Assembly (NCBI GenBank): GCA_022702545.1
Contig: JAHRBC010000001.1
Coordinates: 6,572,001 to 6,636,000 of the forward strand
Direction: 5' to 3'
Length of the DNA stretch: 64,000 nucleotides
Source: Phycomyces nitens
Taxonomy: Eukaryota > Mucoromycota > Mucoromycetes > Mucorales > Phycomycetaceae
The translations under genes and the position numbers were made by a program. Positions 46,578-62,187 of this stretch are shown here, piece by piece. The notes beneath the pieces are model-generated. The model was not told where the DNA came from. It ran no database searches and saw only the letters and a program-made list of their open reading frames with translations. The first letter of the stretch is position 1, and every line of letters begins with the position of its first letter.

Positions 46578-48257
46578 GTTGTTTAGAGTGCTTGAGAGGT
46601 GTTGTTATTATTTTTTGGTGTTGGCGAGGTCAGGATTGAGATGTTAATGTCTTGAGATGACCATTCAGATCTCGCGATCGTCAATAATACTAGAGCACGT
46701 TTAAGGGTCCGTGGTCGGGATGCGTGACTAAGAAGTTCAAGACGAAGAAGTTGAAAGGTATCTTGGCAGGCTTAATAAAGGAGACGAAACGGCTAAGAAA
46801 GCGGGAATAAAAGTAATAAAGTCAAGATAGAGAAACAGGGGAAGTACAGGGATAGAGCTCTCCTACACACTGGTTCTTTTTGCATAGACAGCCAAGAAAA
46901 CAAAGAGAGAAGAGCACAGATGATGACCGAGAAACTGATATAGATAAGGAGGCAAAAATGTGCGTAAAATATCTTGAATGCAGGGCCACAAAACGAGATG
47001 CCTCAATAAGAACACGCGATGGGCAGGGAGTAAAACAACCACAAGTGTAAAAAGGCTGCAGACAGGAGTGTGAAGGGAGGATTAATGGACAGATTTGGGG
47101 GTTTTAAGAGATACATTAGATAAATAAAGTAACAAGTGGGGAAAGGAGGATATGAAGATGACCGAATTGGCGCTGGATTTGAGTCAATAGGAAACACAAG
47201 GTCAAAGGGTATGGAGGGCAATTAGGTTGTTATTGTTAGTTTTTTTATACATATTATATTTTGGCATAACAGCCATTTGGATAGATTCGATATACATTTT
47301 ATATAAAAGAGCTATGCTGGCGTTTGAAACCAGACTAATACCAAATAGCCATCTTGCTTTTTGTGATACCATTGCTTTCCGATCTTCGCCTCCTTATAAG
47401 TTGCCCTTATTGAACTCTATATCATCTAGTTATCACTCGAGTCCTCCATTAGCCATGAAAAAAAAAAGCACAAAAGGTACGGTAGAAGCTGATCATTCTC
47501 ATTCGAAATCAGAGTTTAGGAAGAAATATCTTTAAATATTATTCTCATTTTCTATTAAAAATCACATTTATATATATATATACACATTTTGCTGGAATTA
47601 TCTTGCCAAGCACCCGGATTGTCTTGAATTCAGAACAAACCGGCCGGCATTCTACAGTGCATGGTATATCATTTGACAGAACAATTCTTTTAATTATGAT
47701 ATTAAGAATAATATCAATAGATCACCAAAAGAAAAAAAAAGGAAATGTACAATAATAAAGAATATATAAAATAAAATCCCGCGTTCATGATAAAGGAGTA
47801 CAACGACCTCCCCATTAAAAAGAAATCATTATATTATATAGAGCCCCCCTTTTTTTTACATGTATATGTTTTGGTCCAACTTGCATCGTCATAGCTTAAA
47901 GAGATCCCGACTCCTTCGTGTCATTGCCGTGCAGTAAAATACCATGAATGTCTTTCTCCTATATTATCATTCCCTCGACCCATTCCCCCTTTTTCCACAT
48001 TCGATGCGCGCGTCAATGCAACAATCCTTATGAATTCAACGCCCCCCCTGTATTTTACTCTTTATATATATATATATATATATATTCTCTCCCTCTTTCC
48101 CCCCCAATACTCACAATTATATAGCATGTAATATATCATACCCCTTTCTTCATTCGGTCCCCTTTATGGCTGGGAACAATAGAACGACCGTCACATAGCC
48201 AACCCAACGCTATTCGCCAATGTCACTTAATTATAAGGAGTATCATTATTATAACAT
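46578..48257. other. Spacer upstream of the FAR1-type gene
   Basis: Promoter and leader of the FAR1-type gene, then AT-rich DNA with a TA run at about 48063-48086. The small ORF 47227-47535 has no motif and no splice support. Nothing else seen. Confidence 0.55.
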
Positions 48258-48657
48258 TTAACGAGGTGACTCTGGCCCAGACTTGCTCTGTGCCATGGCT
48301 GGATTGACAGCCCCACCGGTCGCACCAAATACAGCCGTCGAAGTCAAGGAATTGTTAATGTACTTTTGCAACATTTGATTCTCGGTCAATAGAGAATGAT
48401 GTTCATTCTTTGCTGAATCCACTCTAGAGATCAACCCTACCAAATTGTTTTTAGTATTATTATCAATAATAATACTAATATTAATAATACTAATAAAAAA
48501 AGAGAGACTCACCACGCAACTGAGACTGAAGTTGTATGACATTGCTGGACATGAGTGTCAATGATTGTCAAGAGTGTCTTTTTTTTTGGTTGGCTTACTT
48601 TACAAGCGCATCTCTGCCTTCATCAATCTCAACATCATCATTCTCTGGCTGATTCAT
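48258..48657 (-). CDS. SCOC-like short coiled-coil protein
   Basis: Model: complement(48258-48436, 48513-48544, 48599-48657), 89 aa. After an acidic N-terminus (MNQPENDDVEIDEGRD) comes a heptad region VIQLQSQLRGLISRVDSAK followed by ENQMLQKYINNSL and TAVF. This matches the layout and length of SCOC/UNC-69 proteins, which bind Arl-type GTPases and FEZ-type adaptors at the Golgi and act in trafficking and autophagy in animals. The tail is Ala/Ser/Pro-rich. Exon 2 has only 32 nt. Family call rests on length, position of the coiled coil and ExxxLxxYIxxLM-like end. The fungal role is unknown. Confidence 0.8.
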
Positions 48658-49470
48658 AATGAATTACTAGTAGTGTATGTAATCAAGATGATGCCAATTC
48701 ACCAAAATCACTAGTTATTTAATGCCCAATCAAATTTCAAGTCACAAAAATAAAAAACGGAAATTATGTTTCAATGTTTCAATTATAAACTGTAATGCAT
48801 TCTTGTCAAATCAAATGATATTTGATTCGCAAGGCGTGCCATTTGCTTGACATACAGTTGAATCCATAAACACAAAAACCAATTTTGTGCAAGTGTGATA
48901 CTGATCACTAAATCTCTTTGTATATTGAGCACACTTGTTGCTAATGCTTCATGCAAAAAAAAAAAAAAAAAGCGTTGTATAGGCAGAAGCAGTTTTTTCT
49001 TCTTCTTTTAGCCCTGGAATACCAGAGGGCCATAACTTTGGCAGAGGTGGGGGATGGCCTGTGCAAATCTGGGGTCGTGTACTCGATCACGACCTTTATT
49101 TGTTTTAGTAACCAATACTTACATGTACATACATGTTATGCTTACAAGGTTATATGTATGGGATTCGAGTCCTGGAACCATGCCCCACCCCCACCCCCAC
49201 TTGATCCCTGTGGGATAGAATGAGTATATCTTTATATGAAGTATTAATTTGATCATCTAGATTTCAATAATCTTCTTGACTGTCAACAAATTGTGTTTTT
49301 GTAGTCTTTTTTAGAGATGTTTGGTTAGATAAAATATAGTGATACAAGGTGGAATGGTGTGATTTCCAGGGGTTGAAGAATGTAAAGGAATAGACGGTGC
49401 AAGATTTGAATTGAATTGAGTAGAGTAGAGTAGAGTTTGACAAGATTTGACAAGATTTTCCTCTGTTTAT

Positions 49471-49570
49471 ATTATATATATATATATGTGTGTGTGTATA
49501 TATATGTGTATATATATATGTATACACATATACACATATATACATATATACATATATACATATATACATA
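49471..49570. repeat. TA/TG microsatellite
   Basis: Alternating TATATA, TGTGTG and ACATATAT units over about 100 nt. Confidence 0.85.
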
Positions 49571-49808
49571 TGTATTTCCTGCGACTGAATACCTTGAGCT
49601 TGATTCTCTAAATACAAATATTTACGCTTGTGGATATGAAAAAGGCTAGAATAGGTCAAAACTGTTATTCTCTATAACCATTGTTAAATTCAAAGGTTAA
49701 TCTTATCACCTGTAAAAAGATGATCTGAAATCAAGGAGAACCAGTATTAGTTTCAAAATTCATCCATCTATATATATATGTATATGTATATATATTATCT
49801 TTTTTTTT

Positions 49809-49837
49809 TAATATCAATATAATATCAATATAATATC

Positions 49838-49880
<43 letters not shown>
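49809..49880. repeat. AATATCAAT and (AAT)14 microsatellite
   Basis: Three copies of AATATCAAT-like units run into about fourteen perfect AAT units. Confidence 0.9.
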
Positions 49881-50075
49881 TTCTGGAATTCCATTTTGCA
49901 AAATGCACCCTTTAGAAAATATTATTACATAAAATAAATACCAGTTTGAGATTGTGTGACTGTGGTTGTGTTTGAGAGTGGGGTCAAATCCAAAGGCTCT
50001 TTTGTGTCTTTTTAATCCTTTCAGTCTTTGCAGCTTTTCTTAAAGTAGGATCACCAAGAAAAAAAGAAAGGACTG

Positions 50076-50702
50076 ATGAGAGAGATATCATTAAGCGAGG
50101 AACTCAATGCCATTTCTCATGAATTTGACTATGGCATTGTCCCCAAATCAGCCGCAGTATTCATGAGAGATGAGACCAATGGCGTGGGACGATTGGACCT
50201 GACTCTACTCGAGGATGTAATGGTTGTCATCGAGGTATCGAACCAAGGTTACAAGGTATATGAGATTTCTCCCTTTATAATTTTTCCTTTGCACTTTTAG
50301 CTCATTATCCATAAAAAAACCCTCCCTCCTTCCCCCCTTTATATACATAATATATAATATTTCAAAAATAAAATAAAATATAAATTAAATAAAAATAAAA
50401 TATAAAAAAATATAAATATAAATAAAAATATATATGTATATATTGGCTTCTAGGTCGCTTCTGTACTGCCCGCATCGGAAGATATTACATGTAAAAAAGC
50501 AGCAGCTCAGGTGGAACTGCATATAAACCAGCTGTATGAAACCATGGAGAGCCTCCTTATGAGCCTTTCTCCAATGTTCTGTGAACGGTTCCAGCAGGTC
50601 CTCCTTGAGAAACTTGAGGCTGTCCACAACCAATGCCAAGAACACGAAATGTCAGATACCACTTTTGAGCCCAATGATTTCCTCAATACAGACACACCCT
50701 GA
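50076..50702 (+). CDS. GSKIP-like GSK3-interacting protein
   Basis: Model: 50076-50255, 50454-50702, 142 aa. The C-terminal half reads INQLYETMESLLMSLSPMF, then ERFQQVLLEKLEAVHNQ, matching the GSK3-binding region of animal GSKIP (YETVYSLLDTLSP... and a Leu-rich helix). The first half has a short helix plus beta strands ending [15 protein letters not shown], as in the GSKIP fold (DUF727). The length is close to the 139 aa of human GSKIP. The protein should bind GSK3-type kinases, and whether it also anchors PKA in fungi is unclear. The 198-nt intron is an AAATA-rich run, unusually long and simple for this locus. Confidence 0.85.
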
Positions 50703-51019
50703 TGCAACATGCTGAATGAAAACCCTCGATAATCCGCACTTTCCCGACTTCTTTTACCAATGTCTTTTTTTTACCACCTTTTCATTTGCCTGTTTTGGCA
50801 CTTTCTGCTATGAATTACCTGTTTTAGTATCCTATATACCTCTTCTTAACATTAAAGACTCGTGAAAGGGCTGTATGCATTTTTATTTTTATTTTTGGTC
50901 AATGAAAAAGATATTATTATTACTATTACTATTATTACTATTACTATTGTTTTTTTATAAATAATAATAATAATAGTAATAATAATTATAAAGGGAAGGG
51001 GATATGTATAATATATAGC
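50703..51019. other. Convergent 3' spacer
   Basis: A 317-nt stretch between the stops of the GSKIP-like gene and the transporter. It holds ATT/ATA repeats (50911-50985). Both genes should end transcription here. No gene seen. Confidence 0.6.
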
Positions 51020-53141
51020 TCAGAGGAAACTCCAGAGAGTGCCACTGAGAGCCATGGAAGATGCAATGGCGATCAGGATATAGTTGAGTAGTCTTTCGGC
51101 GGGAGAAATGGAGTCTCCAAACAGCTTTAGGTGACAGATCAGAGGAAAGATGCCGCTGATCATAAAAGAGAAAAAGGCACCAAGGAGAGACATCACCTTG
51201 TCAAAACCAGGGATAATGAATGCCAGGAGGATAATGAACACGCTCACAAGAATCTTTCCAAAGAAGGTGATGATCGGCTCACGCCAGGAACCCCTAGCAC
51301 ACCATCCCTCGACAGGAGAGTTTCGGAAGAGGAAGATCTGCCAGCTCAGGTTGACAGGATTCAAGGTGAGGCCATACTTTGCAATAGGGTTCATTGCAAT
51401 TAGCCAGACTGCCAGACGATTGAGGGTCTGATTGTACTCTGGTACAGCCATGATGTTTTGTGTTATCTAGATAAAGAAGATGCTGATTAGATTGCAATAC
51501 ATGGATATGATTTACCTCTTGCATTGTCTGGGACCCGAACATTCGATAGCCACAGGCAGCCACTCCAAAGTAGACAATGGTTGTGACCAAATAAGTCCAA
51601 TTGACCATGGTCGTGTACTTCTTTGGGTTGTCCATGTCACGGTAGACTGTGGGGAACACGGCGTGGCCCGCGAACCCTGCCATGATGAGACCAAAGCTAA
51701 GGGGCACGGTCATCCAATCAGAAGGCCAGACCTCGGTGTCCTAAATAGAAATTAGTGGTGTGAGTTGAACGGGATCTAGTGTAACTTGACCAAAGAGTTG
51801 GGAACTTACTGCTGGTTCGTGCAGACTTCCGGGCGCGTCTCGCTTTGAGAGGCCGTCGACAATGATGACAAGAATGATGCTGAATGCACTAATGATTCCA
51901 AGGAGACTTGTGTAGGAAAGGTGGCGGACAGGCAAGAAGAGCATGGGGGTAAGAAGAAAGAAGGAAAAGATACGGATCTCTAGGGTGGTGTAGCCCGGGA
52001 ATAGGGAATCGAGTCCATCGCCAAGCAGGACTACAAGAGCCACACTGCAAAAAAAAGAAAAAGTAAGGGCTATTGTAATATTTATGTGTTGCTAGGGCGT
52101 CCGAGCGCACAAGCTTATCTATCATCTGTATATATTTATATTTATATTTATATTTATATTTATATAATATATATATACATATACTTTACCTGCTTGTTAT
52201 CAGCTCAGTGATAAAGAGCATCGTTACTCCGATTCTGCCCCGAATGCCAAATGCAGCGGCGCCCATGTCACCATAAGTGTGTGAATCAGGGTCAGCATCC
52301 AAACACTTGGCGAGCAGTTTGGCCGTGTAGTTGGTGAGGCCACAGCAGAACACAAATACCATTATACCAATACCCCAGCCAGCACACTGGAGAAGTAAGT
52401 AAGTAAATAGGTATTTAGGTATAGGCAATTCCCAAGTTAAACCAAGACATAATTTAAATCACAATTTACCTTGAAACCAAGGGGAAGCGCAAGAATACCG
52501 ATACCAATCAGAATATTGATCGAATTAAATATCGACTGTGTATAAGATGATTTATGGAGACTAGGGGACCCATGAGGATCCATGCGATAATCATCCGCAA
52601 TGGTTGCAATACTCTGGGACGTCAACACCTTGTCCAAATGAGAAAACAATAGAGATGACCTGTCATTGCCTGTTCCAGCAGAGTCCATCCGAGACACCCT
52701 GAGCATAGATCTTCCCTCGGGATCTGTCGATGGATGTCTGACAAGGTAAGCAACCGTAGATGGACTAGCAATATATTTACCTCGAGATGTGTCCAGATGT
52801 GATTGAGAACATGTCATCCTCGTCATCCAACTAAAGATAGGATGAATAACCTATACAGACACACACATTGCATTACTTACAAGTGAGGCAGCCGAGGGAA
52901 CGGCCAGGTTCTCTGCCAGGTACATCATTGACGTCCTGGAATAGGAGCCCACAAAAGACCCGATCCGTTCAGAGATGGAATTTGTTGGCATCCGCTCGAC
53001 AACCAAATGGTCGTCCTGGGGAGTGGTGCCATAGTTGTATTGGTGGTCGTTGGGTGACATTTGAGATGGATGGAGATTGCGGATCCGAGGCACATTGTCG
53101 CCATCGGACACCACTCTCGACAATCGGTTTGGAATGTCCAT
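51020..53141 (-). CDS. AAAP-family amino acid transporter (AVT1-like, vacuolar)
   Basis: Model: complement(51020-51466, 51516-51740, 51810-52044, 52190-52386, 52470-52737, 52781-52830, 52881-53141), 560 aa. A long Ser/Arg-rich N-terminal tail (about 1-155) precedes a membrane region with roughly ten to eleven segments, starting SIFNSINILIGIGILALPLG, the hallmark first TM of AAAP proteins. Later segments include FSFGL-type VPLSFGLIMAGFAGHAVFP, YFGVAACGYRMFG and a final ILIAIASSMALSGTLWSF. AVT1-type proteins exchange neutral amino acids with protons at the vacuole, which fits a cell that also runs the V-ATPase. ATG 53141 is the first in frame. No signal peptide. Substrate not readable. Confidence 0.92.
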
Positions 53142-55312
53142 GCCCAAGACTATACTTTCTTTAATAAAGAATAAAAGAAATAAAAAGAAGAGTGAGAGAA
53201 AGAAAGAAAGAGGGGGTGTTGGGTGTTGGGTTTTTATTTTATTTTTTATTTTATATTTTATATTTTATTTTATATATCTTGGGTTTTATAGATGTTTTGT
53301 ATAAAATAAATAAAAAAAGTTATTTATGTGGATGGTTTTGGTAGTCTCCAAAAAGGAAATCAAGGCAACACCTAAAAGTCTGAAATACAGAAACCCTTTT
53401 TTAATGATTTTGGCTCTTTATTGTTCATTGTCCTTTTTTTTTAGTGTAAAAGAAGTGGGCTAATGTCGGGACTTGTAGGCTGAGTAGAATATATGATACC
53501 CACATCTCTCTTTTCTTTCTTTCTAGCTTGAAGAAATAAAGGGACCAATTTACTGTTTGACAAGGAAGCCAAGCCTCTTTATATATAATTTTCTAAAAAG
53601 AGAAATTAGCTTGTTATTAGCACTGGATATTATGATATTCCACCTTTTTTCTTTCTTTTGTCAATAAAGAAGTCTTGCAGAATAACCATGACAAATCACA
53701 GTGTATTCAGAACATGTAGTACAAAAAGCAAGAGCTTGCAAAAAGAAAACAAGACTCTGATATGGCTCAACTGTGTTGGGACATTCAAACCAATTGATAA
53801 TTTGGGTCCTTTAGACTACTAATTCGCCTATTCTGCATGGTTGACTGTATATACACAACCAAGCCATAATATCCTGCCCTTTCGTCGTATCTAAAACAGC
53901 TCTACTGTTTCATATAAACAAAAAAGACAGTTTGGCCATTGTCTGCAGACAGGAATAATTAGTACATTTCTAGAGTGCCCTGATTTGTTGGTCAAGGGAA
54001 TAAAGACTAGAATTGACGTAAAGATTACAATGGCACCAAATACCATGGCAACTAGAATTGTCTGATATGTTCTCTAGTACCATCAAATATAGCCAATAAA
54101 AAAGTTCAAGGACATTCATGTATCGTTTTCATTATACTCTTAAATTGAGCTCATTTTGGCCAAATATTCCAAGCAATAAAAGAAGACGAATGGTTGTTTC
54201 TAGATACATAAAAAAAGGGTCGCGTTGAAACACATGGCCATATGTTTCATCCTTATTTTATCCATTGCCCCCCACAAAAGTGGCTGTTTTACCAAATGTA
54301 ACCAGTGCCAGCATTAGTGGCAATCAGCTCGAGTGCCTAATAAATACAGCCCCTGTTAAAAGATCCCATAATTCCAGTCATTTTATGAGCTCAAATTTAT
54401 ATTCGAGGGTCCTACTAAGCATATGATTTTACAACAAGGTTCATTTGGATGGTACAAGATTACCAAACCCCATCATTATGTTGAACAAGATATTTTGGTT
54501 GTGGGGATAATAAAGTAATTATCAAGTTGGATAAATAACCCATTTATAGGCGATTGAGCTTATATGTATATACACACACACTCAATGTAAATCATTCCAC
54601 CAGAAAATAAATAAATAAATAAAAAAAGAGTTGTTTCCATGGTAATAAAGAGGCAAAAGGGGTTCCATGTCATTTATTATTTGATAGAATAATTTTAAAA
54701 TGGCTTTTAATGTTGACCATCGATCCCAATAATAATAATAATAATAACAATAATAAACTCTATTGAAATCAATCAAGCCATAATTAATAACCTCTTTAAA
54801 ATCGGCCGGTTTCCATATATTTTTACTTGACAAAAACAGATAGATGAATCTTTGCAAGTTGATTATCTCGCAAGTTTTTATCAGAATAATTTTCATCTGC
54901 TATATAAAAAATTGTTTTAAGAAAAGAAAGAAGAAGAAGAAGAAGAGAAAACTCTAAAGAACAATGACCCGAGAATACAAAAATACCCAAATATTTAGTG
55001 TCTTTCGATTTCTTTAAAATCGCACAAAAGAACCACTGCTTGCTTGAAAAGAAACTGGCCCAATCATTTCACACCTTATGCTAATTGTCTGTTAAAGTTC
55101 AGTCGTATATAAATTAATCTGTACATAATGAGAAAAAGGTAATAGTTTTTTTTTCAAGACTATAGAATCATCATATTCACATTGCACTATTGAAAGAAAG
55201 AAAGAAAAGGACTATAAAATAACCAAGAATAGGCATGTCGTGTTCCGTTTAATCAATATCTATTGTCTTGTATGTATTAATAAATAGTCCTATTGTGTTC
55301 TTTATATTTTAT
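53142..55312. other. Two-kilobase AT-rich spacer
   Basis: Leader of the transporter gene, with TTTTATTTTA repeats (53230-53275), followed by AT-rich DNA. Short ORFs (54582-54896 minus) are simple-sequence translations with AAT repeats near 54727-54755. No gene, RNA or element recognised. Confidence 0.55.
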
Positions 55313-56350
55313 TTAGAAAACATAATTCCATGCGATAAAGCAGAGACTGTCTGGACAGAGATTGCAACTGTCTTTCAGCGACACAAGGCAGTGAGCAACT
55401 ACTTGGCAAATGATCATGCCAATAATGAGGCTCGCATGGGATCATTTGTCCCGATTGCAATGGCTCCTGTTGTCGCATCCGAGAAGTCTATCAGTGTCAG
55501 CGATACCAGTAGAATCATCCTGGTATGTTTAATTCAAATTATATATATATATATATAAACTAGCCAAACTCTGTTTAGGGTCTCATTGCAGGCAAGATTT
55601 GGAAGAAGGACTTGAATTCAGATAACTCGGGCGTGCTTGTTGAAAACAACAGCAGAAAAAAAAATGGAGCAAGGATGAACGGATTGATCGTTTTGATAAT
55701 GCCACAATCATCAGTTACTTGAAGGAGTATATTCTTTCACAGCCTGAAGCTTCTGGGTTTTGGCCTGATACGGTGGTAAATAAGATCAAGAACAATTACA
55801 AGCATTCCGACCGTACAGCTTGTATGTCAACTGAACAAGCTCAGGCCAAAAAGCGAAATGGCCGGTATAACAGCAGGATTGCCGAGGTTTGTATAAAGTA
55901 TTTTCAGTTTTCTCATATTATATTACTTTAGATCCTCCAGCGTCGCATTGCAACATATAAGAGCAACTGGAGGGTGATTGACAAAGCCATGAGGGATTAG
56001 CCAGGCAACGTAAATGAGATGGCTTATCTCCATGTTCTTAAAAAATAAAAAGAAGTGATGTCAGATGGGGAGACGGAGACGGAGGAGTTGGAGCCGCATT
56101 ACAAGGTGCGTGTATTGAAGGTTGCTCGGCCGAGATGGAGAAGCGATGAGGTAAATATCTAAAGTATATACTTGTAAAAACAAGAAAAAAAAAGGGATGC
56201 TAATAAAGGGAATATAGCTCAACAGACTCTTGTCAATAATTGACCGAATTACAAGAGTGTGTGACTCGGCAAAGTTCCAGTCCAAGGCAAAGCCGAGAAT
56301 GCCAAGGCGGCAAACAACAGAGAACCTTGTTCCCATTCCATATCACTTGT
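55313..56350 (+). pseudogene. Broken gene with a poly-A frameshift and two in-frame stops
   Basis: Exon-like pieces follow in order: AETVWTEIATVFQRHKAVS to SDTSRIIL (ends at 55522), GLIAGKIWKKDLNSD (from 55579), then a frame change at an A9 run (about 55656-55664) after which KWSKDERIDRFDNATIISYL and PEASGFWPDTVVNKIKNNY continue to 55885. Another intron-like gap leads to ILQRRIATYKSNWRVIDKAM, which meets a TAG at about 55998, and after VLKK a TAA near 56047. The frame then goes on through VMSDGETETEELEPHYKVRV and, past a last intron, LNRLLSIIDRITRVCDSAKF. The style (WxxDERxxR, basic helices) recalls Myb-like or transposon-accessory proteins, but I cannot name it. The number of breaks argues for decay. 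No start was found. Confidence 0.65.
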
Positions 56351-57705
56351 GTTCTTTTAGCCTATTGGCAATTTAGAGATGAATAAAACTCTTTATTCTT
56401 TTATGCGAATAACAAAATACACAATATTCTAAAAGTTTAGCGAGGAAATAAAATGGCTTTATTTACTAGGCCTCTTTTTTCTCTCTCCCTCTAGTAATAC
56501 ACATATTATCCTCAACTGTATAAATTTCAAATGTGTATAATATAAAATACACTCAATTAATGCCTGTACAGTGTAATGAAAGGGTGGAAATGCTGCTTAT
56601 TGCCAATTTCATTCATTGTGTCCCCCAGATCCAGTCTGGCATTTGCAGTGTCAAAAGTATATATTGACTGGGGATACAAAATGAGCAAGCCAACCTGTCA
56701 ATATATAATAGCACTGACCTGATTTATAGTCTGTGGTGTTTATGCGCCCATATACATGTATAAATATGAGCTTGATCTGCCAAGCCTTCTTGTGCGACAT
56801 GTTTTCAGCATATGGACCAAAGCTGTGATATTCTGAAATGCTCCTTTATGGACAGAAACCTAGTCTGGTTTTAAGAGTGTATCACTTGGGGGACAGCACA
56901 TTGTCTCACCAAGGAGACAATGGGTAAGGACCATGTTTCATGATATATCCTGTTTTGCAAGAGAAAATACCCGGCCAAAGATAATTGGTCAAGGTAATTG
57001 TATTGTCTAGAGCTAGTGTTGTAGTCTCTATATAGATAAATGACATGTATTGATATGACTTTAAGACTAATGGATTCTTGGTATTCCATTTGCACTTTTT
57101 AACCAATGCAGAAAGATGTCAGCCAGAAAAGCTGCCTTCCAAATCAATTGATTGAGTCAATGTGGATAATGACAAACTCCGTAGTACACGTGATCAAATC
57201 TATGTGTATTTTTTTTTACACGTTCATCTTAATCTCTTTTCACGTACCTTTTCAATCCATCCGTTTTGATCGTATGTATCTCTTGTTAGATGAGCTTAGA
57301 TTAAAGAAAGGGACAAACATGGCCTTGAAGAATAGACAGCAGGCAATATCTGTTAATAATCGACCAACCCATCATTGGCAACACAAACAACATGCTTACA
57401 TGGCCACAATACACAATAACATAACCTTTATTCATCACACCAATCAAATCACGGCAAACAGCAAAATATTGAATCACAAAAAGAAGAGCAACAAGAAAGT
57501 CTTGCCGATTCCTATTTTATAAAGAGAAAGAAAGAGAAAGAATAGTGTTTGATGATGCAAAGGCCCATTCGTCATCCCCTTTATTATTCATCACTCTTAA
57601 CCCCCCCAAGTTTATTCTCCTTTGATCAACTAACCTTGTCATCTCTTTAACTCCTCTTTTTACCTTTTTTTTTTGTAAAAAAAAAATTGTATGTGATTAT
57701 TAGCC
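56351..57705. other. Spacer and promoter of PP1 gene
   Basis: AT-rich DNA. A 138-codon ORF at 57106-57522 is Asn/His/Ile-rich with no motif, so it is not called. A CACGTG is at 57187-57192. The leader has a T10-GT-A10 tract at about 57665-57686, directly before ATTAG and the ATG, and may contain a 5' UTR intron. Confidence 0.5.
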
Positions 57706-58969
<1,264 letters not shown>

Positions 58970-59168
58970 GCAATATAAAAAAAAATAATTATCAATTATC
59001 AATTCAATCTTAATGAACAAAACACATAAAAAAAATCCAATCCTTGGGATCAACCCTCTCGTACTCTCTGGTACATATTTAAACTCCGCATTTAAACATC
59101 CTTCCCGTCTCTTCTCTTTTTTTTTTTGAAAAAAAAAAACGCACTTTAACCAAGAACCATTAACTGAA

Positions 59169-62187
<3,019 letters not shown>

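Larger units (their letters stand above)
48658..50075. other. Spacer with dense microsatellites
   Basis: Contains an A-run (48955-48971), a B-box-like GGGATTCGAGTCC at 49163-49175, TG/TA repeats (about 49471-49570), AATATCAAT repeats (49809-49838) and (AAT)14 (about 49839-49880). No gene seen. The small ORFs over these repeats are repeat translations. Confidence 0.6.

Noticed and set aside
47227..47535. 102-codon plus-strand ORF
   Set aside because: No domain, no splice signals, AT-driven composition.
49005..49190. Possible tRNA or SINE (A-box-like TGGCAGAGGTGG, B-box-like GGGATTCGAGTCC)
   Set aside because: The boxes are about 125 nt apart, no cloverleaf or acceptor stem forms, and no T-tract terminator or target repeat was seen.
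54582..54896. 104-codon minus ORF with poly-Tyr
   Set aside because: Translation of AAT repeats in spacer DNA.
57106..57522. 138-codon ORF upstream of PP1
   Set aside because: Low-complexity Asn/His/Ile composition, no motif. It probably overlaps the PP1 promoter.
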